From NCBI RefSeq assembly GCF_965263005.1, contig NZ_OZ253579.1:3286001-3350000 (forward strand): a stretch of 64,000 nt of DNA, written 5' to 3'. The position numbers and the translations under genes were made by a program. This document shows positions 1 through 11,900 of this stretch, piece after piece. This DNA comes from Rariloculus sp965263005. Lineage in GTDB: Bacteria > Pseudomonadota > Gammaproteobacteria > Steroidobacterales > Rariloculaceae. Positions within the stretch are counted from its first letter, which is position 1. Each line of letters begins with the position of its first letter. The notes under the pieces were generated by a model. That model was not told the DNA's origin, made no database searches, and saw only the letters and a list, made by a program, of their open reading frames with translations.

Positions 1-1
1 C

Positions 2-897
2 GCCAATCGCGTGCCGTGTCTGGTCGCGATGGAAGCGTGCGGCGGCTCGCAGCACTGGGCGCCTCGGTTACAGGACTTTGGCCACGAGGTTCGGATTCTG
101 CCGGCGAATCGGGTTCGAGCGTTCGTGCGCGGCAACAAGAACGATGCGCACGACGCGCGGGCGATTTGGATCGCGGTGCAGCAACCGGGCTAAGGACGGT
201 TGCGGTGAAGACCGAAGAGCAACAGGCGGTACTGGCGCGGCATCGTATGCGCCAGCAGTTGGTGAAGTTCCGGACTGCGCAGATCAACGGCCTGCGCGGC
301 CTGTTGGCCGAGTACGGCGAGGTGATGCCGAAGGGCCGAGCGGGTCTGAAGCGCGATCTCCCCGGCGCCTTGGCGCGTGTCTCGGAGCGCCTACCGGGCA
401 TGGCCACGGAGACATTGCGCGAGCAATGGGCGCGGGTGCTACACCTCGATGAGCAGATCGCGCGGATCGAGCGCCGGCTCGGGCTCTGGCACAGAAACAA
501 CGAAGCGAGTCGCCGGATTGCGGAAATCCCCGGTGTGGGCGTATTGAGCGCGACCGCCGCGGTGGCCGCGATGGGCGACCCGAAGGCGTTTAAGTCGGGA
601 CGCGAATTTGCCGCCTGGCTGGGTCTCGTGCCCCGTCACACCGGCACCGGCGGGCGGGTGCAGATGTTTGGCATCTCCAAGCGGGGCGACACCTACCTTC
701 GCACCTTACTGATCCACGGTGCCCGCTCGGTATTCGCCAACAGCAAGGCGCCGCCGGCCTGGGCCGGGCGCGTGGCGGAGCGGCGGCCGGCAAACGTTGC
801 GACGGTGGCCCTGGCCAACAAGACGGCGCGCATCATCTGGGCCTTGCTGGCCCATGATCGAACGTATCAACGGGACTTGGTCAGCCAGCCGGGCTAG
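2..897 (+). pseudogene. IS110-family (IS1111-like) transposase, 5'-truncated by the window and frameshifted
   Basis: The sequence reads in one frame from the window edge to a TAA at 191-193 and continues in the next frame to the TAG at 895-897. The upstream part holds the RuvC-like DEDD pieces of IS110 transposases (MEACGGSQHW, then NKNDAHDARAI with its DxxD). The downstream part holds the family's C-terminal transposase_20 region (IPGVGVLSATA, EFAAWLGLVPR, SKRGDTYLRTLLIHGARS). Joining VQQPG to TVAVKTEEQQAVLARHRMRQQ gives the usual family order with one base missing near 191-196, so a single-base deletion is the likely break. The N-terminus lies outside the window. IS110 enzymes move DNA through a circular intermediate without long terminal repeats. 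The frameshift should abolish activity unless recoding occurs, for which no slippery site is evident. Confidence 0.85.
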
Positions 898-1393
898 ATT
901 CGGTTGGCAACGAACAGGAGGTAGTGGCTGAAAGTTGCGCAAGGCACGACACGGTGTGATGGCGAACAGGTCGGACCGCGGTTCGCAAAACCTGAATCTT
1001 GATTCGAGCTTGGAGCTCGGGCGACAAATGAGGTGCGGATCGGCGGATTCCATCAGGGCCCGCAGGTGAGAAGTCCTGCACAAACAGGCCGGATATAAAA
1101 CTGCAACCTGCCCGTCAGACCACTACATCGGCCTTGACATCGGGAGGCGTCCATATAAATCAAGATGAGAATTCTCACCCCGGTTGTCGCGCTACACCAC
1201 GGGCCGAACGGCGCTCAAAGCTTGCCATTCGAAAATTCCAGCCGAAACCGACGGTCCCGGCACGCGCCCATGGCCGGACAATAGCGCCAGGACCCGCTGG
1301 CCCGCCAGTCAGCGCCACACGATCTTGTCATTGATCGTACAGCGCCAGTTCACGTTCGTGGTCCCACGGACGCTGCAACGTTGGATTTCCGGC
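898..1393. other. non-coding: downstream flank of the IS110 element and spacer
   Basis: No convincing gene is seen. The first 200-250 bases have the look of the long untranslated 3' region of IS110/IS1111 elements, including a stretch near 1089-1110 (GGCCGGATATAAAACTGCAACC) resembling the end region of that family. The right end of the element probably lies near 1100-1150, but it cannot be fixed without a reference copy. The rest is unassigned. Confidence 0.4.
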
Positions 1394-1798
1394 CTAATCA
1401 CGCTTGAGGATGCCATTCACGCGATCCGTGCCTCCGGCCCGGGCCGCACGACGCGCCCTGCGTACACCGGCACGCTGAACATCGCGGGACCCACTCGTGC
1501 GATGGCCCCCCCGCAGAGCCCCCACTGGACCTTGCCGGTCCCCGGTCGCCCGCCGCGGCGATCGACGGCCGTGCCATCGTGCCGCCGCCCGACAAGCGTT
1601 GCCCCGGTCTCGAGTCGACGTCCGCCGCCGTGTTTTGGCCCAGGCGTTCAGGTCCGCTTTGCGATAGCGCACATGCCGGCCAAAGCGATAGAAAACAGGG
1701 CCCTCGCCCGTCCCCCGGTAGCGCTCGAGCGTGCGCGGCGAAAGCCCGAGCCAATCGCCTGCTTCGCGCGGAGAGAGAAACATCGATACAAATTCCAT
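1394..1798 (-). CDS. AlpA/MerR-like helix-turn-helix DNA-binding protein
   Basis: The ATG at 1798 is preceded by AAGGAGG (complement of 1804-1810), a strong ribosome-binding site, which decides the start over an upstream in-frame codon at 1930. The first ~60 residues are a winged helix-turn-helix of the AlpA/excisionase type: FLSPREAGDWLGLSPRTLER, then a YRGTGEGP turn, FYRFGRHVRYRKADLNAW and an arginine-rich end. Such proteins are usually 60-75 residues, here followed by about 65 Arg/Ala-rich residues of no recognisable fold, so the original stop codon may have been lost. It lies downstream of the DUF6499/DUF2285 gene on the same strand. That pairing is common in integrative and plasmid-like elements, where the small protein acts as a transcriptional regulator or excisionase. 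Its targets are unknown. Confidence 0.7.
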   Translation of the reverse strand: MEFVSMFLSPREAGDWLGLSPRTLERYRGTGEGPVFYRFGRHVRYRKADLNAWAKTRRRTSTRDRGNACRAAARWHGRRSPRRATGDRQGPVGALRGGHRTSGSRDVQRAGVRRARRAARAGGTDRVNGILKRD

Positions 1799-1881
1799 GT
1801 CAACCTCCTTCTCCTCGGTCGCCCCGGACGATCCCGGGGCGCACATGCGATTATCCAACTGGAAATGGCACCGATTGGGAA

Positions 1882-1913
1882 GGGTCGTTTTTTGCGATTG
1901 CCGAAAACGACCC
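1882..1913. promoter_or_regulatory. perfect 10-bp inverted repeat between the DUF2285 and AlpA-like genes
   Basis: GGGTCGTTTT at 1882-1891 is the exact reverse complement of AAAACGACCC at 1904-1913, with a 12-base loop. A run of C (T/G-poor) rather than T follows, so it is not a classical intrinsic terminator. It sits in the leader of the AlpA-like gene, 84 bases before its start codon. It could be an attenuator, an operator or an mRNA-stabilising hairpin. Confidence 0.45.
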
Positions 1914-1952
1914 CCCCCCTTGACTGCCATGGTCCGAGATTCCCGACTGGCG

Positions 1953-2669
1953 TTACCGCTTGGCTACCAGATCCCGGTAACCGCCGTCCATCAGCCTGTG
2001 CGCCCTCCTGCCCAGCCGGCGCACGCGCGAACGCATCCAGCCATCCGTATTCCACTCGGCCGCCACCCGCTTCGCGCCATAGAGATCCACCGCGGCCTCG
2101 CGCCAGGACTTGCCCGCGAGGCGCCCGTCCAGCACCGTCAGAAGCTCGCGGTCCGTTCCGCTTCGGTCGCGCCGCGGGTGCGGTCCCGGCTTGCCCGCCA
2201 CGCTTGCCAGTGCCCTGAGCCGCCCCATCGCCTGCGCCTGCCCGACCCGCACGGAAACCGCCAGCGCCATCCCCATCCCCGTATCGGATCCCGGCCCGAT
2301 GCGGATCTGCACGGCCTGCGATCCGTTCTCGATCTTGAGAATGAGCGACCCGTCGGCGAGCCTCAGCCCCTCGAGCCGGGCGCCCGACCTTGCCAGGAAT
2401 TGCAGCAACGACGGCGGCCCCGCCGTCCACTTGCCATCCAACATCGGTGCCTCCGCCCAGAACGGCGATGCCGGACCGTCCGTCCCATGGGGATCCTCCC
2501 GGGCAAGCAATCCCCATTCAAGCACCCGGCGGTCCGCCTTCGACTGAATGCGCACCGGAAAGGTCCCCGTCTCGAACTCAGAGTTCCCGAACCGCGCCCG
2601 CCACGCGGCGCGGTAGGCCGGGTTGCGCCGCAGAAACGCCCACGCCCTCGGCCCGCCGTTGCTTCCCAC
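1953..2669 (-). CDS. DUF6499/DUF2285 domain protein (regulator-like, mobile-element associated)
   Basis: This protein of 238 residues has two parts. The N-terminal ~25 residues (AWAFLRRNPAYRAAW) match the short DUF6499 'transcriptional regulator domain' signature. The C-terminal ~90 residues (ELLTVLDGRLAGKSWREAAV, then W near DGWMRSRVRRLGRRAHRLMD) look like DUF2285, a helical putative DNA-binding module. The middle is a beta-rich segment (GLRLADGSLILKIENGSQ). The start is GTG at 2669; the sequence around it (GGGAATCCC then GGAGTG) is conserved in the second copy near 27,900. It is the next gene downstream of the giant adhesin AT1 (239-base gap) and precedes the AlpA-like gene. In other genomes this family accompanies conjugative-element regulators. 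No biochemical function is established, and the assignment is by pattern only. Confidence 0.7.
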   Translation of the reverse strand: MGSNGGPRAWAFLRRNPAYRAAWRARFGNSEFETGTFPVRIQSKADRRVLEWGLLAREDPHGTDGPASPFWAEAPMLDGKWTAGPPSLLQFLARSGARLEGLRLADGSLILKIENGSQAVQIRIGPGSDTGMGMALAVSVRVGQAQAMGRLRALASVAGKPGPHPRRDRSGTDRELLTVLDGRLAGKSWREAAVDLYGAKRVAAEWNTDGWMRSRVRRLGRRAHRLMDGGYRDLVAKR

Positions 2670-2908
2670 TCCCCCCGGGATTCCCTTCCCGGTACCGTCC
2701 GGAGCAACGCCGGCATCCTCGCAGCGCCGCGCGGCAGCGCCGCTTGCCCGCCCACGGTCCGGTTTACTGCCGTGTCACGCGATCCCGGGTTCTCGTGCAC
2801 TGTCCGGACCCCGCCTTGCGGCGGTACGGCCCGCTCCGACCGCACCCGGCAGCACCGTTGCTGCGGCCCGGCTTTCACCGGCCAGCCAGGTCACAGTCAA
2901 CCCGGCAC

Positions 2909-5900
2909 TCACCAGCGCAACGCGCCGCGCAATTGCAGGGTCTGTTCCGGCGCCGCGCCCGCTCGGCCCTCGCGCCGGCCCAGCTCAAGGCCCATCTCAA
3001 CGTTGGGCCCGGAGGTGAGCCTTACGCCCATGCGCAACGACTGCGCCGCGCCTTCGCCGGACTCCGCACCGAGGAACGGCACCCAGAGCGCATCGGCGTT
3101 GCGCCGGCCCGCGAACCCGTAACCCAGCTCCGCCTGGAACCGCTGCGCCGCGTTCATCGCCGCGCCCCGCGCCAGCCCGCTCGCGTCCTGCCGGCTCCAC
3201 AGCGACTGCACGCCGCTTTGGGTCGAACCCCAGGCCGAACCGAGCTTCATCGACAGCCCGCGCCCGTCCTTGCCCGGGGTGTACGCGACCGAACCGCTGA
3301 ACCCCCATTCCTCGTATTCGGTGTCCTCGTGCGCGACGAGCGCGCGCGCTTTGACCTCGAGCGACAGATTCCCTGCCGCGTAGCCGAGCCCGCCGCCGAC
3401 CTCCAGTCCCGCGCCCGTCTCCGCGTCGCCGCCGTCGTAGCGCAGCCCGGCTTCCAGGGTCGGGCGCAGCACGCCGCCGCGAACGGGCAGGCTGCCCGAA
3501 CCCTCGAGAACCAGCCGCACCCGGCTGGTCGCGCCCTGCGCGCCCACCAGCCCCTGAACGGCTTCGGAGTCCGTGTGCGTCAGCAGCGCATCGGAGCGCA
3601 GCGCCAGTTCGAACCGGCCCGCACCGCCCGTGCGTACCGACAGCACCCCGCGGCCGCCGAACGCGGCCATCGTGGTTGCCAGATCCGTCTCGATACCGGT
3701 TTCCACCCCGTCCGGCGTCAGCTTCAACCCGCCCACGCCGTAACCGGCCACGCCCCACAGGCTGGTGCGCTCGTTGAGCCGGTAGTGCACGTAGGGGTTG
3801 AGGCTCGTCAGCGTGCTGCTGACCGCCCCGCCCGCGGCCGTCGGGTGCGTGTAGACGCCTTCGCCCTCGCTTTGAGACAGCGTCACGCCCGCCAGCCACC
3901 GATCCCAGCGGCTGTCCGCTCCCAGTATCGCCGTGGCCACCTCGCCGTTGAGCGAGAGTTTTCCGTCGGCGCCGCTGAACCGCGTGGCCGCGGTCTCGCC
4001 CCACGTCGACCACTGCCCGAGCCAGCCCGGCCTTTCGGCCCGGCCGTCCTCGTCCAACGGCCGCGAATAGAAGAAAGAACTGCCCATCAGCACATCGCGC
4101 AGGTCCCCGGTCGGCAGGCCCAGGCTGTTCATGAGCGACCTGCCCGCGCCCCGGCCGCCTCTCGTGCGGCTGTCCTCAGGGCTGCGCCCCGCGGTACCGC
4201 CGCCTGCAATACCGCCGCCTGTCAGACTGCTTCCGGCAGGGCTGCGTCCCGTAGAACCGCCGCCTGTCAGACTGCTTCCCACCGGGTTGCCGCCTGCAAG
4301 GCTGCCGCCTGCAAAGCCGCCGCCTGCAAGGCCGCCCGCAGGGCCCAGGGCTTCGGCCTTGAGCCGGTCCATGCGCGCCCAGGTACTTTCGTCTTCGAGC
4401 GCCGGGTTGCCTTGTCCGGGCCCGGAAGATTCGAACAGACCGCCGATGCCGTCCCAGCCCCCGAACAGCTTGTCCACCTTGCGCCCGCCCAGCGTGAAGT
4501 GCGTCTGCGGCGTCTGCCGCTCACCGTCGCCCCAACGACCGGAAATCGCCTCCACCACGTGGTCCGAAGCGGCGCGCCCGAACCGCGTCAGCCACGCCGC
4601 CGGCATGGGGTCGCTGTTCTTGATGGTCCCGGTCCCCCTCCCCTTCGCCTGGGCGATGGTCGCTTCCACCGGGTTCGACAGCACCACCCGCATCACCTCG
4701 TTGCCTTCGTCGTGGGAATCGTCGAGCACCTCGACCCGGATCGTATGCGACGTCTCGCTCGGCTTGAAGATCAGCGTGTCCGAGCCCTCCACGTAGTCAT
4801 TGCCCGCCGTCGCAGTGCCGTCGCGCGTCTCCCATTCCACCGTCACCGTCTTCGACGACGCCCGGTCGAGCGTCACCGCAAACTCCAGCACCGCGTCCTG
4901 GCCCTCCTCGACCCTGGCGTGGCCGATCGATACCGCCGGCAGCGGCTCCTCGTCGACGTCCGTCACGTTCACCGTCACCTCGATCGTAGCCGTGCCGCCC
5001 TCGCCGTCGTCGGCCTTCACCGTCAACGTGTGGCTCGCCTTGGACTCGTGGTCGAGCGCCGCGCGGGTGCGCAGTTGCCCGGTCCCGGAGTCGATGCGGA
5101 ACGAGCCGGCGTCCAGACCCTCCAGCGTGTAGGTCAGCTCGTCGCCCTCCGGGTCGTCCGCCGACACCGCATCCCCAATGGGCCGGCCCGACGCCGTGTT
5201 CTCCGCAACGTTTCGCGTCGCGCCCGGGTCCTCGGCAAAGGCCGGCGGGGCGTTGGCGCCCGTGTGCTTGAAGGTCGACTTCGACCAGCGGCTCGCGCCC
5301 TCGTCGTTGTGCGCCAGCACCTGCACCTCATACTCCGTGTCCGCCTCCAGTCCGTCGAGCTTCGCCGACCGCTTGGTCAGGTTGCGCGGAGCGTCCGTCC
5401 TCCAGCCGCGCCCCATCTCCGCGTATCGCAGGTCGTACTTCATCGGCGGGCCCGTGTTCTCCGGCGCGCTCCAGCTCACCGACAGGCTTCTCCCGCTGCG
5501 CTCGACCGTCGGCGCGCCCGGCGCCGACGGCGGCTCGCGCTCGTCGTCGACGTTCACCGTCACGGCGATCGTCGCCGTGCCGCCCCGGTCGTCGTCGGCC
5601 TTCACCTTCACCTCGTAGGCCGCCTTCGACTCGTGGTCGAGCGCCGCGGCGGTGCGCAGTTGTCCGGTCCCCGCGTCAATGGCGAACAAGGCGGCGAACT
5701 GGCCCTCCAGCGAGTAGGTCACCGGGTCGCCGTTCGGGTCCTCCGCCGTCACCGGCTTGCCCACGGGCTTGCCCGGCGCCGTGTTCTCGGCCACCTTCCG
5801 CTTCGTGCGCTCGCCGTCGTCGAATACCGGCGCGCCGTTCGACTCGCCGTCCCGGACGTAGATACGGCCCGTGCAACTTGGTGCGGATCTCCAGTCCGGC

Positions 5901-8900
5901 CGCTTGCGCCAGGAATCCCAGTCCATGACTATCTGGAATCCCTCCGTCGGTTCCGTTTCGTTGTCCGTGAGCGTCTCGACGGAGCCGACGACTTGGGTCG
6001 CACCGGCCTTCAGGTGGAACTTACCGCTCGTCGACGGGAGGTCCTCGGGGGTCGTGGCATCGCCGTAATCGTGGACATACCAGAGCAGGGTGTCGTCCCT
6101 CGGCAAGGGCGGATCGATCACGATGGTGAAATGCGCGGTCTCGCCCTCGTGCACCGTGACGGTCTCCATGGACATGTTGCACGCCAGCGCCAGGCCCGAC
6201 TCGTCGGTGGCGAAGGTGGTGGCGTTGGCGACGTTGGAGGCGCCGCCGGTGCCGGCCGAGTTGATCGCCGAGACGCGGTAGTGGCGGGTGGCGCCGGGGG
6301 AAAGGCCGGTGTGAGCGTAGGTGGTGCTGGTGCTGCCGGTGTCGGCGACACGGTCGGTCCAGCTGGTTCCGCCGTTGGAGGAAACCTCGATCCTGTAGCC
6401 GCTGATGGCGGAGCCGCCGTTGTCGGCCGGCTCGGTCCAGGAGAGGTTGATCCGGTTGCTCCCGCTGGCCGTTGCCCTGAGGCCGGTCGGAGCGCCGGGC
6501 ACGGTGGCGGCGCCGGTGGTGGCGTTGGCGGTGCCGGAGGCGGCGCCGGTGCCGGCCGAGTTGATCGCCGAGACGCGGTAGTGGCGGGTGGCGCCGGCGG
6601 AAAGGCCGGTGTGGGCGTAGGTGGTGTTGGTGCTGCCGGTGTCGGCGACACGGTCGTTCCAGTTGGTTCCGCCGTTGGAGGAAACCTCGATCCTGTAGCC
6701 GCTGATGGAGGCGCCGCCGTCGTTGGACGGCGCGTTCCAGGTGAGGTTGATCGTGCTGGTCCCGCTGGCCGTTGCCGTGAGGCCGGTCGGGGCGCCGGGC
6801 ACGGTGGCGGCGGTGGCGGTGGTGGCGTCGTCGACGTTGGAGGCGGCGCCGCTGCCGACCGAGTTGATCGCCGAGACGCGGTAGTGGCGGGTGGTGCCGG
6901 CGTCGAGGCCGGTGTGGGAGTAGGCGGTGTCGGTGTTGCCGGTGTCGGCGACGCGGTTGCTCCAGCTCGAGGTGCCATTGGGCGAGACCTCGATCTTGTA
7001 ACCGGTGATGGTGGAGCCGCCGTTGTCGCCCGGGGCGGTCCACGAGAGGTCGATCGTGGTCGTCCCGCTGGCCGTTGCCGTGAGGCTGGTCGGGGCGCCG
7101 GGCACGGCGGCGGCGTCGGTGATGGTGCCGGTAAAGTTCAGGACGTTGGGTGTCACCTGGCCGGGCGAGTCTCTCGTCCACTTGATCGTGATGGTCTCGT
7201 CGGACTCGGCCGCGCCGTCGTCGATGATGGTGATGTCGAAATCTTTCGTGAGTTCGCCCGACTGCAATATGAAGGCCCGGAAACTGAAACCACTCAGGAA
7301 GTCGGCATAGTCCTCGGACACCGTCGCCGTGCCGCCCACGTCACCGGAACTCATTGTATAACGTATCTGTTTGGAACTTGGATGGCTGAGCCCCAGGGTC
7401 AGCCTCATCGTGCCCGCCCCTTCGTCGACGCTCACGTCGTCCATCGACGCCACCGGCACCGAATCCTCGCTCGTTATATGGACTTCCGTCTTCCCGGCAG
7501 TCGCGGACTCCGTCGCGCCGGAGGGATTGGCGAGGTCCACGACGAAGAACTCCACATCCTCCTCATGGATATCGTCGTCCGTGATCTGGATCGTGATCGT
7601 CTTCGACGTCTCCCCCGGAATGAAGGTCAGCGTGTCCGACTGCGCCGTATAGTCCTCACCCGCCTCGGCCCCATCAACACCAGACGGACCATTAGACGTC
7701 GCGTAGTCCACGGTCACCGTCCCGGCGCTTGCCGGGGCAAGGTTCACCGTCAATTCCACCGGACCGGCGGTTTCATCGACATTCACCGTGGTCTCCGCGA
7801 ACGACAGTTCCGGCAGCAACGCCACTACCGGGCCGACCGCGGCGCTCATGAACGGACCCTCCGGATTGCCCGCAAGGTCGGTGAAATTCACGTCCACCCT
7901 GATCGTGCTGTCCACGTCCGCCGGCAGCACCGGGTAGGTGCTGCTGTTCGTGCCGATATTCATCGGAGTGTTCGAGCTGTCCAACCGCACCCACTGGAAG
8001 GTGTAGTCGTCCGGGAATGTGGGCAGACCGTCCGTGTCATCCATAATCGTCCCGATCGTGGCCGTCAGATCATGGCCCTCCCGCGGCGTGCCCATAATCC
8101 CGGGCGCGCCCGTGGCGGCGGTGTTGCTGGTCGTCGTGTCGTCGTCGACGATCGTGATGTCCCTGCTGCCGATGTCGGTCCCGTCGAAATCGCCCGTCAC
8201 GGTGAGCGTCACGTTGCCATCGGCCGTATCGTTCCCCGCGGCGGTGACGGTGACCGCGACCGAGCTATCGCTATCATTCAAGTCATCGCCATCGTCCGCC
8301 GGCAGCAACACCTGGTGGCCCGCTGCGTTCGTATCCGCGTCCATCGGGCTCACGCTGTAATGGGTGCCCTCGGTGGCGTCCCCGGAGAAGGTCAGCGTGA
8401 CCGTCTCCTCCCCCACGAAGGTCTTGTCGTTGGCGATCGCCACCGTCACGGTGGAGACGTTCTCGGTGACGCCCGTCGTCGCGTCGTCATCCTCCTCGGC
8501 AATCGACGGCGGGTCCACCGACAGCGACAGGACCGGCAGGTCCTCCTCGTCCGTGATGATCACGTCGTAACTCCCACCCGCGGTGCCGTCAGGCTTCTGA
8601 ATCCGGAACACATTGGCGTTCAGATTGGGGCCATTGTTCAGTTTCAGGAGGAACTGTTCGGAGCCCTCGTAGATGGCGTCGTCCAGGATAGCGAAGTCTG
8701 AAATGGGCTTGCGGGCAACGTATAGGCCGTCGACCAACTGGAAGTCATCGGCACGGAGGTCCACGAGCGTATTGACCGAGGCGAAGTCGTCGCGAAATCT
8801 GGCCGTGTCCGATTGCGTCGAAACGGCGAACTGAGCATCATTACCAAAGACCCGCGACGGTGCCCGCGGATAGGCCGCATCGAGCGTCGCGACCATGTAG

Positions 8901-11900
8901 ACGGCGGCCGGATCCGTCTCGTCCTCCTCGAAGGTGTATTCGGACTTGTCGAAGCCGACCGTGATCGGCGGCGCCGAGGTCGAGACGATCTGCACCGTGT
9001 CCGAGCCGCCCGACACCGTGGCGGTGAGGTCGCCCGTGGTGGAGGGGGTAAACGAGAACTTCGACGCCGCGATCGTCAGGGTCGCGGTGGGCTCGCCGGC
9101 CAGGAAGGGCACGGTGTGCGAGAGGTCCGAATCGCCCAGCCAGGACTGCTGCTGGGTGATGGTCACCGGCGCGTCCAGCGGCTCCGTCGTGTCGCCCGTC
9201 CGCGTCAGGGTGAAATTCAGGTCCTCCAGCCCCGCGCCGATGCTTTCATGCTCCGCCTCGATGGTGACCGGCACGGACACCGTCGACAGCACCAGCGAGA
9301 CCGTGGTCGCGTCGGACCAGTCGAGGCCACTATCGCTCCAATCGTAAGTGCTCAGGGTGCTCGTCGATGCCGCACTGAAGGCGAAGGAATCGTCGCAAAC
9401 GTGCAGGGTCAATTGCGTCCGGTCCGTCGTCGTAAGATCGCTGGTAAGACTGAATCTGAGGGATCCGTTGCCCACGTGTTGAAATGCAGCGTCAATCGTA
9501 TAGTTGTTTAGCCCAACGCTGAAGGTCGTATCGTCCAGCGCTCCGGCACCGTCGCTTACGCCGAATCCATGTGCCACCGTTACCCCAGAAACTTCAATTG
9601 CTCCCACCGTCACCGTCCCGGTCCAGATCTGCATCCGGCCCGAAAGGTCCGGGGCCGTGCAGACAGTGGTGCTGGCCTCCCGCGTCACCGTCACCGTGTA
9701 GGTCTGCGTGGTGGTTGTGTCCTCGGCCGTGACCGTCACAACGATCACGTTTTCGCCCACGAGGAGCGAGGGAACCGTGATCCCGTCGGTGAAATCGGCG
9801 TCGGCGATCGCGCTTCCGCCCAGGGTGACCGCGCTTACCTCCGCGCCCGTGTAGGTCGGCGTCGCCGTCAGCGTGACCTCTGAGACGGAGCTTGCCACAT
9901 CCGTCGTGTAGGCGAGGGTATCCGACACGAAGGCCGGGGCAAGGGTCAGGTCGCTCGTCCCGTCATTGACCGTCAGGGCGCTCAGGGTGGCGTCGGTGGA
10001 GAGGGGGGTGGTGCCTTTCGGACAGACCTGCAACGCGGTGCGCAGGCACACCGGGACCCTGCCGCCGATCGGCATCGTGGTTTCGTAGGTATCTGCGTCT
10101 AACGAAGACGCGTTCGCCGCCAGCCACGCAGCATCCCATCGGACTCTGCCACTAGAGGTGTAGGTAGCGTCAGCCAGGGGCAGTTGTTCTCCTGCCCATT
10201 CGAGAATGTAGTCGTCTGCGTTGGGCAGATACGGGTCGCCAGCCACGGCCGGGCGTATATTCAGTTCTACCTTGTACGAACGGACCATCACGTATGACAC
10301 GATATAGACCTCGCCTGACACCGTGAATTCGTCGACATCCACCGAGCCTTCCCCACGATATCCTCTGACGCCGCTACTGGGTTCTCCAACCGTCATGGTC
10401 GTGGACCAGACCGCATTGGCGCTCGTCGTGGCCTCCCGCGTCACCGTCACCGTGTGGGACTCGGTGCTTCCGTCCTCGGCCGTCACCGTCACAACGATCA
10501 CGTTGGCGCCCTCGAGCAGCGAGGGAACCGTGATCCCGTCGGTGAAATCGGTGTCGGCAATCGCGATCCCGCCCAGGGTGACCGCGCTTACCGACGCGCC
10601 CGAATGCGTCGGCTCCGCCGTCAGCGTCACCGTGGTGACCGCGTTGCCCACATCCTGCGTGTAGGGCGCGGTGGAGAGGTCGATGGTGTGGTCGGTCGTC
10701 CCGTCATTGACCGTCAGGGCGCTCAGCGTCGCGTCGGTGGAGAGGGTGCGCATCACGAAAACCTGCGACAGTCCGTAAATCGGAAAGGAGCCGCTACCAG
10801 CGGTGACCGAACTCAAAGGACCAGCGACACTGTCGTTCAATATGCCAACACGAGTAGAATTTGTTCCCAACTCCTGTCCTGCCGCGGCATTCCCGTTGTG
10901 CTCACAGCCGGTTAACACTTGGCCGTTGAAACTCTTCAGCGCACCCGCCTCGGTCCTCGGCGCGTCCTCGTTCTGCCAGGACCCGTCGTAGAAGTCGCCG
11001 TAGTCGTCCGCCGCGATCGCGCCGCCCAGCCAAAAGATCGGCACGCCGCGATCGGACGAACTCCACTGGGTTCCCGTGTTCACGCGGGCATTGACCCCGC
11101 TACCGCACCCCACCGCCCGGAAAGCCGACGCATAGGCCCGTATGTCCGCGTGGCCCCTCCCCGAGTCGTTGCCGGCGGCGAACGCCTGCACCCATTCGCT
11201 GTAGCGGTCGATCTGGCTTCTGTTCCACTTTATGCCGTGGGACACGTACAGCAGCCGGAACTTCGCACCGGCGGCCAGCCCGCCGGGGACCAGGTCCTCC
11301 CAGTCGCTGGGCACCGGCACCTCGGGGGGATGGGTCCACGCGCGACTGTTCGACGACCACTCGCTGTCGCCCTTGTCGCTGGTCATGCGCACCCGCACCT
11401 GATAGGACGTGTTCATCATCAGGGAGGTGATGCTCGTGCTCGTGCTGGTGCCGGTCACGGCCTGCGGACCGTCGCTGAAGTCCCCGCTGTTGCCCTCGCG
11501 GTACTGCACATCGTAGCCGACGACGGTGGTGTCCGGGGGCGCCGTCCAACTCACATCGAGGCTCGTCGTGCTCCCCGGCGTCGGCGTCACCTTGGGCGCC
11601 GCCAGGGCGCGGCTCACATCGACCCTGTAGGAGAGGGTGGCGATGCCGTCCTCCGCCGTGACCGCCACCCGGATCTCTTTGTCGCCCACGTCGAGCGCCA
11701 CCTGGAAGTCGGCCTCCACATCGTCGGCGTCGGTCAGCATGATGGCGCCCTTGCCTTGGATCTCGTAGGTCGCGTTGGTGTCGTTCTTTGTCGGGATGAT
11801 CGTGATCTGGTCGACGCCGTGCGCCACCCTCGCCGTGTAGAGTCTCGTAGCCGGTGCAAACGCCGGGTCCAGATCGACCGCATCGCCGTCGTTGTCCGTC

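Noticed and set aside
2390..8701. Plus-strand open frame of 2,103 codons opposite AT1
   Set aside because: It is antisense to an adhesin with clear domains and is Arg/His/Pro-rich with no recognisable fold. It arises from GC-rich codon use on the other strand.
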